Positions 11,101 through 20,505 of a stretch of DNA of 64,000 nt are shown one piece after another. The notes under the pieces were generated by a model that was given only the letters and a program-made list of their open reading frames with translations, did not search any database and was not told where the DNA came from. Each line of letters opens with the position of its first letter. Position 1 is the stretch's first letter. The stretch is from Hibiscus mutabilis. Its lineage: Eukaryota > Streptophyta > Magnoliopsida > Malvales > Malvaceae. The stretch covers positions 39,372,022 to 39,436,021 of the forward strand of contig CM033744.1 in NCBI GenBank assembly GCA_019671005.1, read 5' to 3'. A program made the position numbers and the translations under genes.

Positions 11101-12164
11101 ACCTTTATATTCTTGCTTTACATGACAAATAATAGTTTCTTCATTTCTTTCTTCTTTTTCTTCCCTCAAGTGCATTAAGCTTTGACCTTTGAGAATTATT
11201 CAATATGGTATTTATCTTCAGTTTGTAATTAGTATAATGAACAATGGAAAGGGAACATGGAAGAGAGTTTAAAAAAATGTTAGTTCATTTTTCTTTTAGA
11301 CATCTCATTGCTTTGACGAGGTTTTTGCCGAGTAAAAATGGTCCCGGTACCTGTCTATTAGACAATTCCCCCCTTTCAATTCCTGTCCTGTTGTAGGATG
11401 AACACATGGGGACCGGAGGTGTTAATTGCCTGGGTAGATGTCCATCATTATCATGCTAAGAACCAGTTTGGCTGGTTTATATGCTCAGTGGAACAGTAAA
11501 AACCATGTTGTTTTCAACTCTGTTTCATGTATTTGAGTATGGCAAGACATTGAATCATTGTTCATGAATTCCAGTTTTCCAATCTATCTGCCAGCTTTCA
11601 TGTTGGTCCACTGTTCCTAATGTCAGCTTACATCATTTGCTTGCCAGTCTGTCACGTTGAGAATGCACTTGTAGAGTTTATTGTTTTGTTGTCTGTATGT
11701 CTGCAAATTCCTTTAGCATAATATGACTAGCCTGTGTAAGATCCTAAAATTGAGTTGATAGGGTGACGTTTCTTTTGGGGCACACCTCATTTAAGGGATG
11801 ATTACTAATTAGTGATCAGAACTGAGAAACCCTATTACGAATTTCATCAAGAAACAGGAAAATCAATTTTAATGTTTCTCATTGAAGGTATATGATCTAT
11901 CTTGAGTAGACAAAAATGCATGACATTGCACACATGTATGCACCATGAAAGGCAGATAGAGAGAGGGATTTCATGTTTTTCATCATGCTTCTAGCAACTG
12001 GGAAATTAAACTGATTTCAGGTAATTTTAGATGAAGCCATTGTAAACCTTAATCCCGATTTCTTCCGGTTGGGTGGAGGCGAGGTTGATTTGAAGCTTGG
12101 AATCCGAACCTCTGAGTTCATCAACTTTGTCAAACCTTTCATTGTCAGCTGCAGTGGTACCTAA
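8186..12164 (+). CDS. YbaK/ProX-type aminoacyl-tRNA deacylase-like domain protein
   Basis: Five exons read as one protein: 8186-8372, 9484-9561, 9624-9708, 10993-11081 and 12021-12164, with GT-AG borders and consistent phases. The product runs DVEARLSDILRSNGVNDF..., then DYYDWPLESHRDALGA, HHLCKSIVL, YYVVVVQYTARFNAE, LRLAPEETSIKLTGYEHNA, GMQTDIPVILDE and GGGEVDLKLGIRTSEF. This is the YbaK/prolyl-tRNA-synthetase-associated fold (tRNA_edit), which in bacteria hydrolyses mischarged tRNA; the role of the plant protein is not settled. The conserved GxxS/T-type loop and the substrate pocket residues around LTGYEHNAVTCIG are in place. No in-frame ATG precedes exon 1. A splice acceptor (TTTACAG) lies at 8179-8185, and the region upstream is non-coding, so the first exon or about 50 N-terminal residues are missing or far away. 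An alternative last exon at 12245-12369 is possible from a donor after 12154 or so. Confidence 0.82.
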
Positions 12165-12705
12165 TTATACCAATTGATTCCACAATAAGAAGAAATTACA
12201 AGTCGAGTCAAGTTAGTAAAGACTTAAAGAAAATCCATTCACAGGGGAAATCTATGTGGTGGGGAATGATGCTTCTTTGGGATATCAAAATTTGACAGTC
12301 AATTGCGCTATTGGAAATTTTAAGTCCTGCGTAAGCAGCTATGTACTTAATTATGTGGTTAGGTCATAGGTGAAATTGTTTGTTTGGATTAAAGATTTGA
12401 TTTCTTAGGGATCGGAGTCTAAAAGTTCAGGAACATTGCTCTCGTGATTAATTTAAATTGAATATTGCATAGATCAATTTTTCAAACTCAATTTATTTCA
12501 TTCGTAACTATTAGAATAGTAGTAGGGCATATGAATTATGAACCACCATTTTCTAATTTTGACCATAAAATAACATACGAATTGCCCATGAAACCGATCT
12601 TCGCAGCCAAAAGGATAGCGGTTTTAAGGGAGAAAACATAACATTTTTCTTCGATTCTGTTTTAAATGGAACTAGGTGGTTCGAAACAATAACATGTTGG
12701 ATTGT

Positions 12706-13632
12706 CTAGTTTTTTTCATTGTGAATGGGAGGTTTCCGGTGGGGTTGTGAATAATCCATAACGCCGTCGATGTCCCCATCCACGTTATCGTTTTCGTCGG
12801 AATCCATATCTTCCTCAGTGTCACCACCTGAATTCCCTAACATGGACCTTGACCTTGTTACTTTCTCCAATCCCTACCCAACACCACACAAACAGTAAAT
12901 AATCCTGGGAATATTAATCATACCAACTCAAATATATAACCTATGACTTTATGTAAAAACTGTTGTAATTACCTCTACTTTTTCCATGCCGTGCAAACCA
13001 ACCCCCGAGGAAATGATTATTTCATATCCTGCATGAACATAAATATCGGCAACATTGCCAATGCCATCACTATCAAAGAAAGCTAGACCCAAGAAACTAA
13101 AGAATAATGAACATGGTGCAAAAAGCTAGTAGCAGTTCAAGTTTAGCATGAAAAAATGGTAGCCTTATCCCAGTGTTTTATTTCATGTGCTTTTGTTCTC
13201 ATATTTCTTGTTAAAATGGTTCCAAACAGAAGCAGATAAACAATGAGAACCTGATGAGATTGCTTTTGAAACATCTTGTATGCGTATTCCGTGAACCCCA
13301 TGAACCCCATTTTCTTGTAATTCTTGTGTTTCTACTTGCTTTGAGGTTGAAGGCTGATCATCATGGAGTTTCAACCTACTGTCATCCTGAATCAAATTTG
13401 TTCATAGCTTAGGAGTTGAACAAGACGATGGTTTTAAAAGCAAGATATATATTAATTGAATCTATATAAATATATATTATGCGCTAACCTTGGCAAGAAA
13501 ATGGGCATGATTATGGTCAATGTCTTCAGCAACAAAACCTAGACGAGAAGCATTGCGTGCATGCATAGGAAGACAAAGGAGAAAGAAGATAAGACCAAAT
13601 GGATACATGATATTGAAAGAGCTCGTGGTCAT
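12706..13632 (-). CDS. RGF/GOLVEN/CLEL secreted peptide hormone precursor
   Basis: Four exons on the minus strand: 13632-13489, 13386-13251, 13028-12973 and 12873-12706, all GT-AG and in frame, giving 167 residues. The N-terminus MTTSSFNIMYPFGLIFFLLC is a signal peptide, with cleavage near MHA/RN. The middle is a variable acidic pro-region (SGGDTEEDMDSDENDNVDGD). The C-terminus holds DYSQPHRKPPIHN (residues 152-164), followed only by EKN. This is the 13-residue RGF/GLV/CLEL motif: the Asp-Tyr pair is the tyrosylprotein sulfotransferase site, the prolines are hydroxylation candidates, and the PPIHN ending is diagnostic. It resembles the Arabidopsis GLV1/CLEL6 type most (from memory). Such peptides signal through RGI/RGFR receptor kinases in root meristem growth, gravitropism and lateral root development. 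The copy looks intact. The coding strand faces the YbaK-like gene tail to tail, about 540 bp apart. Confidence 0.88.
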
Positions 13633-13689
13633 ATGTGATCTGGGATGTTAGGTTTTCCAAATATTTGTAGTGACACAGAAGCCATCAAA

Positions 13690-14570
13690 GGTGGCCTTAA
13701 ATGCATGTTTTGTACTGAAATGAAATCTGTTCTTAAAGAGAACGTGCAGGTGTTCGGATGCTGAATCATGAAAGACGAAATAGAAGATATTAGGGGGCCT
13801 CCCATTGTCCCTTATTTGTTCACTTTTTAATCACATCTCAAAGATAATTAACATGAAATATCTAATTAACTGCATGAACTAATTAAATTAGATATCAAAT
13901 TCATACAAAATAACGTAGTGAAATAATAATAGTAACAGTACATCTAGGTCCTACCATGTGTCTGTGCAGAGGAAGTCCACTCTTTGCCCCCATTAAAATG
14001 TAAGGCAGTTTCCTTGGTTGAAGGTGTGGAAGCAGTGTCGTTGCTGAAGAATTCGGTGTTTCTGACCAAGAACAGATTAATATGTTTTCCTGTGTAGAGT
14101 GATGGTGAAACGCGAAAAAGAAATAGTATTAATTACAAAACTGCATGGAACACATGGGAATGGAGGAGGGGATAGCCTAGGGGCCAATGGTTTGAAGACA
14201 AAACTGCATGGCCAAACCGCTCCCTGCGGTTCCTGTGGAGGGACAAGGAGGGTCAAGTTTCCCCACCGAGAGCGCCCCATGCCACATGGCATTCACTCTT
14301 CTATTTACATAGTGATGCTGCTACGTCACTCACTGGTCCCTTCATTATGGAGTATGGACCTCAGACCTGCAAGTGTCCTTGTCTATGCTATGGTTTTTGT
14401 CTCTTCATGTCCACGGGATTACATCTTGGCTCGGCACACAGTGCGAGAAACATGAACCTCCCCAACTTACACCAGTGCCGTCCCTGGCCAGGGAATAGGA
14501 GGGCCCGCCCAGAGCCCACGACCTACAAAATTAAAATATAATTTTTATGGGTGGATAAAAGAAAATAAGT
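13690..14570. other. Unassigned stretch with ORFs on both strands
   Basis: The part at 14099-14530 is richer in G and C than its surroundings and is open on both strands (118 codons plus, 71 codons minus). It contains GGTTCCTGTGGAGGGACAAG and CCACCGAGAGCGCCCCATG. I recognise no domain. It may be a fragment of a mobile element. The left part contains the promoter of the RGF/GLV gene. Confidence 0.3.
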
Positions 14571-14576
14571 GATGGA

Positions 14577-14599
14577 CATATATATATATATATATATAA
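14577..14599. repeat. (AT)n microsatellite
   Basis: A run of about eleven AT units at the left edge of an AT-rich palindromic segment. Confidence 0.9.
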
Positions 14600-14619
14600 A
14601 TTGGATAAATTTCGAGTTC

Positions 14620-14880
14620 CAATGACAAGTATTAAAAAATTAAATCGTAGAAGTATGCTCATATTAATAAATATTAGAGAAAATTTGTACCCTAATAATA
14701 AGTATTAAAAATAATTTAATTTTTAAGAGTATGATCATAATAACAAATATTAAAATTAAATTTTTAATATTTGTTAGTATGAGACTTATTTTTTCTCACT
14801 GTTTATTATCATGAACATACTCTTAAAATTTATTTTTTTAATATTTGTTTATAGATGTACTCTTATTTTTTTTTCAATAT
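14620..14880. repeat. AT-rich internally repeated, palindromic segment
   Basis: The motif AAATATTAAAATTAAATTTT and its inverse TTTAATATTTGTTAGTATG form a near-perfect palindrome at about 14745-14780. AGAGTATGATCATAATAACA (14727) pairs with TATTATCATGAACATACTCT (14805). Several imperfect copies of AAGTATTAAAAA and GTATGATCATAATAA recur. It is probably a decayed inverted-repeat element. Confidence 0.55.
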
Positions 14881-15539
14881 TTTATATTATAGACATGTAT
14901 TTAAATAGGGGTATGTAACCGCAACAGAAATCGTTATATAGCGGTAAAAATACTATTCAAAATCACAATACCTACAACTGTTATGTCCACAATAGCATAT
15001 GATTAAAAAATTTACAACTGCAATACTCGCAGTGATAAAAATAACATTCCTTATATCTGCAACCGTAATAAATACAATATAACTAAATATATGATTATAA
15101 TCGCAATTTAAATTTTTAATTTAGGGCTCAATTTTAAATTCACCCTAAAATCACTAAAATCTCTATGCTTACACCCATGTCCGATTGGAACCATAAGTTA
15201 AAAACTCAGACGAAACACAGACTACTGACCTGTTTACTCAGTTATCGAGGCAGATGGTAAAGAAACTGTTGCATGCAAATGTTCCGGTGGGAACTCAAAT
15301 TTAGATATTCTAAACGCTTAATATCTTTTTTATTTAGGAGTAGGGTAAGATCCTAATAGATATAAACGTTTTAAAAACTCAGGGACCATGTTATATGTAT
15401 AATTTATTAAAATGAGGTATTTAATTTTTTAAAAAATAAATGTTAAATGATTTATTGTGCGCGAGATAAACTGACTTTTAAATAAAAATAGTATAATAAG
15501 ACTCAAAATTTATGAAGTACAATAACATTCTGTTTTTCT
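14881..15539. other. Intergenic
   Basis: AT-rich DNA with short near-repeats such as ACAACTGTTATGTCCACAAT and ACAACTGCAATACTCGCAGT. No gene is seen. Confidence 0.4.
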
Positions 15540-15770
15540 TGTGTGTTTTACACAAATAAAAACTATATAGCTTTTTTGGCACCTCTATCCATGCTTCACA
15601 TTAGAAAATAAGGTTTAGGTTTTAGTGTTGAGAGGGTAGGGTTTAGGGTATAAAATAAGGGTGCAAGATTTATTTTTATTTTTTAAGATTTAAAAATCAA
15701 GGTTCAAGTGTAAAATTTAATTTTTTAGTGTTATAACATAAAATAGCGATAAATAATTTTTGCTCAGTTT
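15540..15770 (+). repeat. Degenerate TTTAGGG-like repeat patch
   Basis: Contains GGTTTAGGTTTTAGTG, GGGTAGGGTTTAGGGTATAA and GGTTCAAGTGTAAAATTTAA after a TTTTTTGGCACCTCT segment that resembles the ends of the elements at 45.3 and 46.2 kb (TTTTTGGTGCCC). It is probably a diverged member of that MITE group. Its right end is not resolved. Confidence 0.5.
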
Positions 15771-17585
15771 TACATTAATCTATAACAACTTTTTTAATTT
15801 TTTTATTGTAAACATTTAACTTAAAATCTATTTTTGAGATCATATGTTGTCGTACTTATTGTACATGTTTAAAATTATCGCCGCGGATAAATATTGTTTG
15901 CCGCATTTTAGCAAGGTATGCAATGTGTCACAGGCAAATTTAGATGAAACCGAGAAGCAAAACATCACAGCCGAAAGCAAAACATGTCTCCTCCTTTAGT
16001 TACCACTTTTAATTCAAGAGTTCATTAACCTCATCGTTATAATCTAATGAACTTTCGTTGCTTTTTTTGGCCATCCCCCGACAGACACCCAACTCATTAT
16101 GCCCTAATATCCACTGAATCCATCGGATACTTTCAGCAATAATTGGCTGCTTAAACAAATTTTTGGGCCCAATTTTGCTAATTAATTAATTAATCAGTGG
16201 ATGAAGGTATGGTTTATTCAGGCTTTAAAGCCAGTCCAGAGATATCATTATCAAAATGGTTAAAAGCTGACATGAATTAATATTACTATAAAACAAAAAG
16301 CCTACAGCTTTACAGTTTGAAAGGTGATTAAAGATGGGTAACACAGATTTTAAGCATTCAAAGGAAAAATAAATGCATTATAATTTATAATTATAATATT
16401 GAAAAGATGTTGAAAGCTTGCTGATATCTGATGTGAAAACTCCACACACCAAATCTGCTTAATTAAGCAAAAGCTGCTTTCTCATGGTCCTACATCATCC
16501 TATTTGTTGCCGGGGAGTTAATTCTTTTGATAAACTAGATTCAACTTTAGTCCTTTGGTAGATTCATAGGTTCAATTTTGAATTTCATTGTAAACTCATC
16601 ATGTCTGCAAGTTGAGTATATAAATAAAATTGACACCCCAAGTCCCTAATTGTTTTCCCTTTTCTTACTTGAATCCTAATTGAAAGAAAGAAAGAAAGAA
16701 AGAAAGAAAGTTAGAATCTTGACTGGGGACCGGTATGCAACTTTAAAGATCTTATATTATAAATGCAAATTGGAAATGGGGGCAAGGTGTGGGACTGGAT
16801 CCTGCAATTGCTGGCCTTAATGAGAGGGAAAGAGATTGGTGAGGTCTTGTCTTCGTAACAATCCTAAAAACGTGAAGAAGCCCCGAAATAATATTGTCAA
16901 GCAAAAACCCAGGATAAAAAATAAATACATAACCAATCACCCGTTGGTCTAATGAGATGAGACATTAAATTGTTTAAGCAAGGTAAAAGATTTGAATTTT
17001 GGTGCTGTAAATGGAACAAATTGGGCTGTGAGGGTTGTCCCATAATAGACCTCTACAGTACTTGGTCCAAATTAGTCAGCCAATAGGTTGGATACCGATG
17101 ATAAACAAAAAATAAAATAAGGGCATAATGTTTAAAAAATGTTTATAACGTTTGATTTATTAGTTATTTTGATTCTTTTTTTAAGGATTTTAACACTCAA
17201 TGTTTCATTTTAAGTCAAAATGGTCCATCCATAATGAAAACTGTTAGTAAACTAACAATAAATGACTTGAGGTATCGTTACAAACTTACATTACAGTACA
17301 CACTAATATAGCAACGTCATATAAAAAAGTGACGATTTGATAGAATGAGACATCGGTCAAAAAATAAAAACGTTACAGACCAAAATATTTTAAAAAATAA
17401 TAAAAACTAAAACAACTATTAAGTGAATTATTAAGAACATTTTTTATATTATACCTTTTATTTTCTATTTTAGGGTTTCTTCACGTTGTTTTTATGATTG
17501 TTATGAAGACAAAATAAAACATCACTCAAAGTTATTTTTGAGGCTAAAATGACCTAAAATAAAGCGATAATAATTAAAGAAAAAA
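15771..17585. other. Intergenic with a GAAA microsatellite
   Basis: No gene is supported. At 16681-16708 there are seven GAAA units. The minus-strand ORF at 16752-16940 has no domain. The rest is AT-rich. Confidence 0.5.
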
Positions 17586-17843
17586 ACTTTGATACATAGG
17601 TTGTGTAAATTTTATTTTACACGTGCCTTTTAGTTTTAGGGGTTGGGGTTTTAGTTAGGGTTTAGGGATTTAGATTGTAAGGTTTAGAATTTAAGGTTAG
17701 TGTTTAGAATTCAGTGTATAAGGTTTAAGGTTTAGGGTTTAGTTCGTTAGGGTTAGAGTTAGAAATTTAGGATTTGAATTTTTATAATTTAAATACATAT
17801 GTTTGTGTAAAATTAATTTTATACAACTTGTGTATCAAAATTT
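17586..17843 (+). repeat. MITE filled with TTTAGGG-like sequence
   Basis: The left end CTTTGATACATAGGTTGTGT pairs with the right end in reverse complement TTTTGATACACAAGTTGTAT. The second inner pair is TTTTATTTTACACG and TAAAATTAATTTTATACAAC. The interior is about 150 bp of TTTAGGG-like sequence (GGGTTTAGGGATTTAG, AAGGTTTAGGGTTTAG). It is the same family as the elements at 4192, 43234 and 63630. Confidence 0.78.
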
Positions 17844-18404
17844 TACCTATAATTAAAATGCTTAAACAAATAAGAATCAAAATGACTGTCGAGTTCAATG
17901 TTAAGAAATTTGTTGATATTATGTCAAAAATAAAATAAAAAACAGTAGAGTGGGGGCAAATAGGAGGAGTAGAGCAGTGACACTTTCCAGTTCATGAGAT
18001 GAAACGAGAGGCTTTGGTTAGACATCACATGGTGCTGGACATAAAATAAAAACCTTCTCACCCTGACAACATGTCCATGTCATGTTTTTCCTACACAATT
18101 CAAAGATGTCTGTCCCCTCCTCTCCACACAAATTAGCCTAAATCTTCTTTTATTTAATGCATGTAATTGGAGTATAGACGAGGAAACTTCAGTTTTAGAG
18201 CAATGTTTCCCTCTGCACAATGATACAAAGGCACTCTCGGATTTTAATCTAATCTAATTTAATTGATTTATGCAACCATCTTACATTCAAGCAACTCCTT
18301 GTAAAAGATACCTCGACCAACCTATCACCAGTTTTATTTTTTTATAGAAGCTTCTGGCGGTATTAATCTGGATTAATAAGTTAGATATGAATGATTATAA
18401 AAAA
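17844..18404. other. Intergenic
   Basis: No gene or strong repeat is seen. Confidence 0.4.
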
Positions 18405-19212
18405 GATTTAAATGTCAAATAAGTGACTAAGTTATACCTTTCGTTAAAGATAGGCACTTAAAGTATTTTTCGGATCAAGTAGGTGCCTAACGTTTTTACC
18501 GTTATCATTTTAAGTGTCTGGCGATTAATAAATGTTTAAAAAATTTCGTTAGCCAATAAAAACATAACATGATACTTTGATTTTAATTTTTTTTATTTCT
18601 TTTAACTTAATTTAAAAAAAAATCCTTAAATTTCCCCGAATGCACAAAACAAACTTAAAATCCCTAGATCCCAAATTCGGTCACTGTCGTTGCCATTCAT
18701 CACGCTGCCGACGACGAAATAAAGTCTCCTTTGGTCATCGCAAGATCTGCATGCTGTTCATCCTTTGATCGGACACCATTTACTTTCTCTCGCTGTTTCG
18801 GCTTTGTTTTGACGTTAGGCACGTCGGCCGCAGAATTTCAACGATGAGAGAATGGGAAAATTATCTTGGAGATCTGGTGACGAAAGTGGTGGGCACGTCG
18901 TTGGCAATTGATGATGGTACCGGCTGCAATATGGATTTGGGACTTAGAGTTTGGGGATTTAAAGACTATTTTAGAAATTTTTGCGAATTTTAGTATATTT
19001 TAAAAATTTTAATTTTTGTAAAATTTTAAAAAAATAAAGCATGTAACGTATTATATTTTGATTGACTACGAAAATTTTTAAACGTTCATTAATGACCAAA
19101 CACCTAAAATAATAATGATAAAATTTTAGTTACCTATTTAACTCAAAAAATATTTTAAAATTTTATTAGAACAAAAAAAAAATAGCTTGAACGCTTATTT
19201 AACTATCAAGCC
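18405..19212. repeat. Long-TIR element with a GC-richer interior
   Basis: Left arm segments (TATCATTTTAAGTGTCTGGC, GATTAATAAATGTTTAAAAA) recur inverted in the right arm (TATTATTTTAGGTGTTTGGT, CATTAATGAACGTTTAAAAA in reverse complement). The arms are about 200 bp with roughly 70 percent match by eye. The interior (about 18650-18960) is richer in G and C and contains GATGAGAGAATGGGAAAATT and GTGACGAAAGTGGTGGGCAC; the interior could be host sequence, but I recognise no protein. It is probably a Mutator-like or similar non-autonomous element. Confidence 0.65.
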
Positions 19213-19291
19213 TATAAAAAAAGCTTTTAATAATTAAAAAAGAGACGTGGGCAAGAATGTAAAATCCGTTTTGTTTTTGGTTTACTTTTTT

Positions 19292-19318
19292 ACCTCTGCT
19301 ACATGTTACAGCAGAGGT
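19292..19318. other. Short perfect hairpin
   Basis: ACCTCTGCT at 19292-19300 and AGCAGAGGT at 19310-19318 form a 9-bp stem with a 9-nt loop. No function is assigned. Confidence 0.5.
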
Positions 19319-20305
19319 TAGTCTGTATGTGCAGGTGAAAAAACGAGTGTAAAAATCTTTCGTTGATAAGGACGCCCTGCCTTTAGCTCCACGTTAGCAA
19401 TCTGCAAAGTCCATTACAGAGTCACTGCCACAAGATTTTCATTTTCTTTTCATTTCACTCCCATTTTCACTGGTCTATCATGTATGGATTAGCGGTAAAT
19501 TTTAGGTTGAATTTTGCAATTAGCCCCTATATTATGTATAACTCAAGGATTTAGTTTCTATACTTTAAAATTGGTTAAATTTAGTCTTTTTACTCTTCCA
19601 ATTTTAAAAATTAGAAATTTTCAAAAATAAAAAGTCACAAAATACATAGTTTTGGTGCTAAAGTTAGGCACTTAGCATTTGAGTGAGCAAAAATCAAAAG
19701 TTTAGAGGTCAAAATGAAAACTTTTAAAATTAAATGACCAAAATAGAAATACAGATAAAATTGAGTGACAAGCAAGTAGTAGGTTTTTTTCTCGAGGACG
19801 ATATACATAAAAATGTTATCACTCTAGTCTTTTTTCTTTTTTTTGACAAATTTATCACTCTAGTCTTCGCCCTTAAACTTGGGGTAATAAAATGTAATTT
19901 ATAAAATCATTAAAATTATGCTAAAAAAGAAATTCAAAGGACTTGAATCGATATTTGAATTGAATTTGGAGCAGCCAAATATAGAGAAAAGAGAAATGGA
20001 AAGATGGGTACATAAAAAGGAACATATATTGAAAAGGAAGGACAGATAGGGACTACAGAGAGAGAAATGGGGAGGAGGAAGCCCACTTGATTCCCTTTTT
20101 TATGATACACGCTTTCTTGCCCAGAACAGAGCACCCAAGGCTTCACAGTCCTGCTACGGCACAACGGTAGGAGACCGACAACAACAAGCAAAAAAAAAAA
20201 AGGGAACAAGTGAAACAACAGTCGATGGTTAGCCGCCGCGAGCAGCAGCAGCACCAAAGTTTCTTCGATGGAACTCAAACAATGGAGTTTTTGCAAGACT
20301 GAACA
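19319..20305. other. Upstream region of the GRAS gene
   Basis: AT-rich up to about 19930, then a pyrimidine- and purine-biased segment (20040-20300) typical of a long plant 5' UTR. The 120-codon minus-strand ORF in it is a shadow without a domain. No clear TATA box could be fixed. Confidence 0.45.
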
Positions 20306-20336
20306 GTGGGAAACAGCAAGGTGCTATTTTGGTTAA

Positions 20337-20488
20337 ATGGGTCCTTTTTCTTTTCTTCTCTCTGTCGGTGTTGGGAGATTATTTGTTTTTTGGACATGCA
20401 AAGAAAGGTTTTTTGTACCGCCGTTGGTAAAAATATAGTCTTTCTCTTGTCTCCGATTCTCCAAAAACACAGCGGCTTTGTCTTTTAG
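20337..20488 (+). promoter_or_regulatory. Two upstream ORFs in the GRAS leader
   Basis: One ATG at 20337 opens 33 codons to a TAG at 20436-20438. A second ATG at 20396 opens 30 codons (MQRKVFCTAVGKN...) to a TAG at 20486-20488, only 17 nt before the main ATG. If the transcript begins upstream of both, they would be expected to lower translation of the main ORF. The peptides match nothing I know. Confidence 0.5.
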
Positions 20489-20505
20489 TTTGTATTACGA
20501 CACAA

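Noticed and set aside
14099..14455. 118-codon ORF in a GC-richer patch
   Set aside because: Both strands are open and no motif is recognisable. Listed as unassigned sequence rather than a gene.
19934..20296. 120-codon minus-strand ORF
   Set aside because: Antisense to the likely GRAS leader; its Leu/Phe-rich product follows from the purine-rich plus strand.
20306..20488. 60-codon frame before the GRAS ATG
   Set aside because: It starts at GTG, not ATG. Only the ATG-started parts are kept as uORFs.
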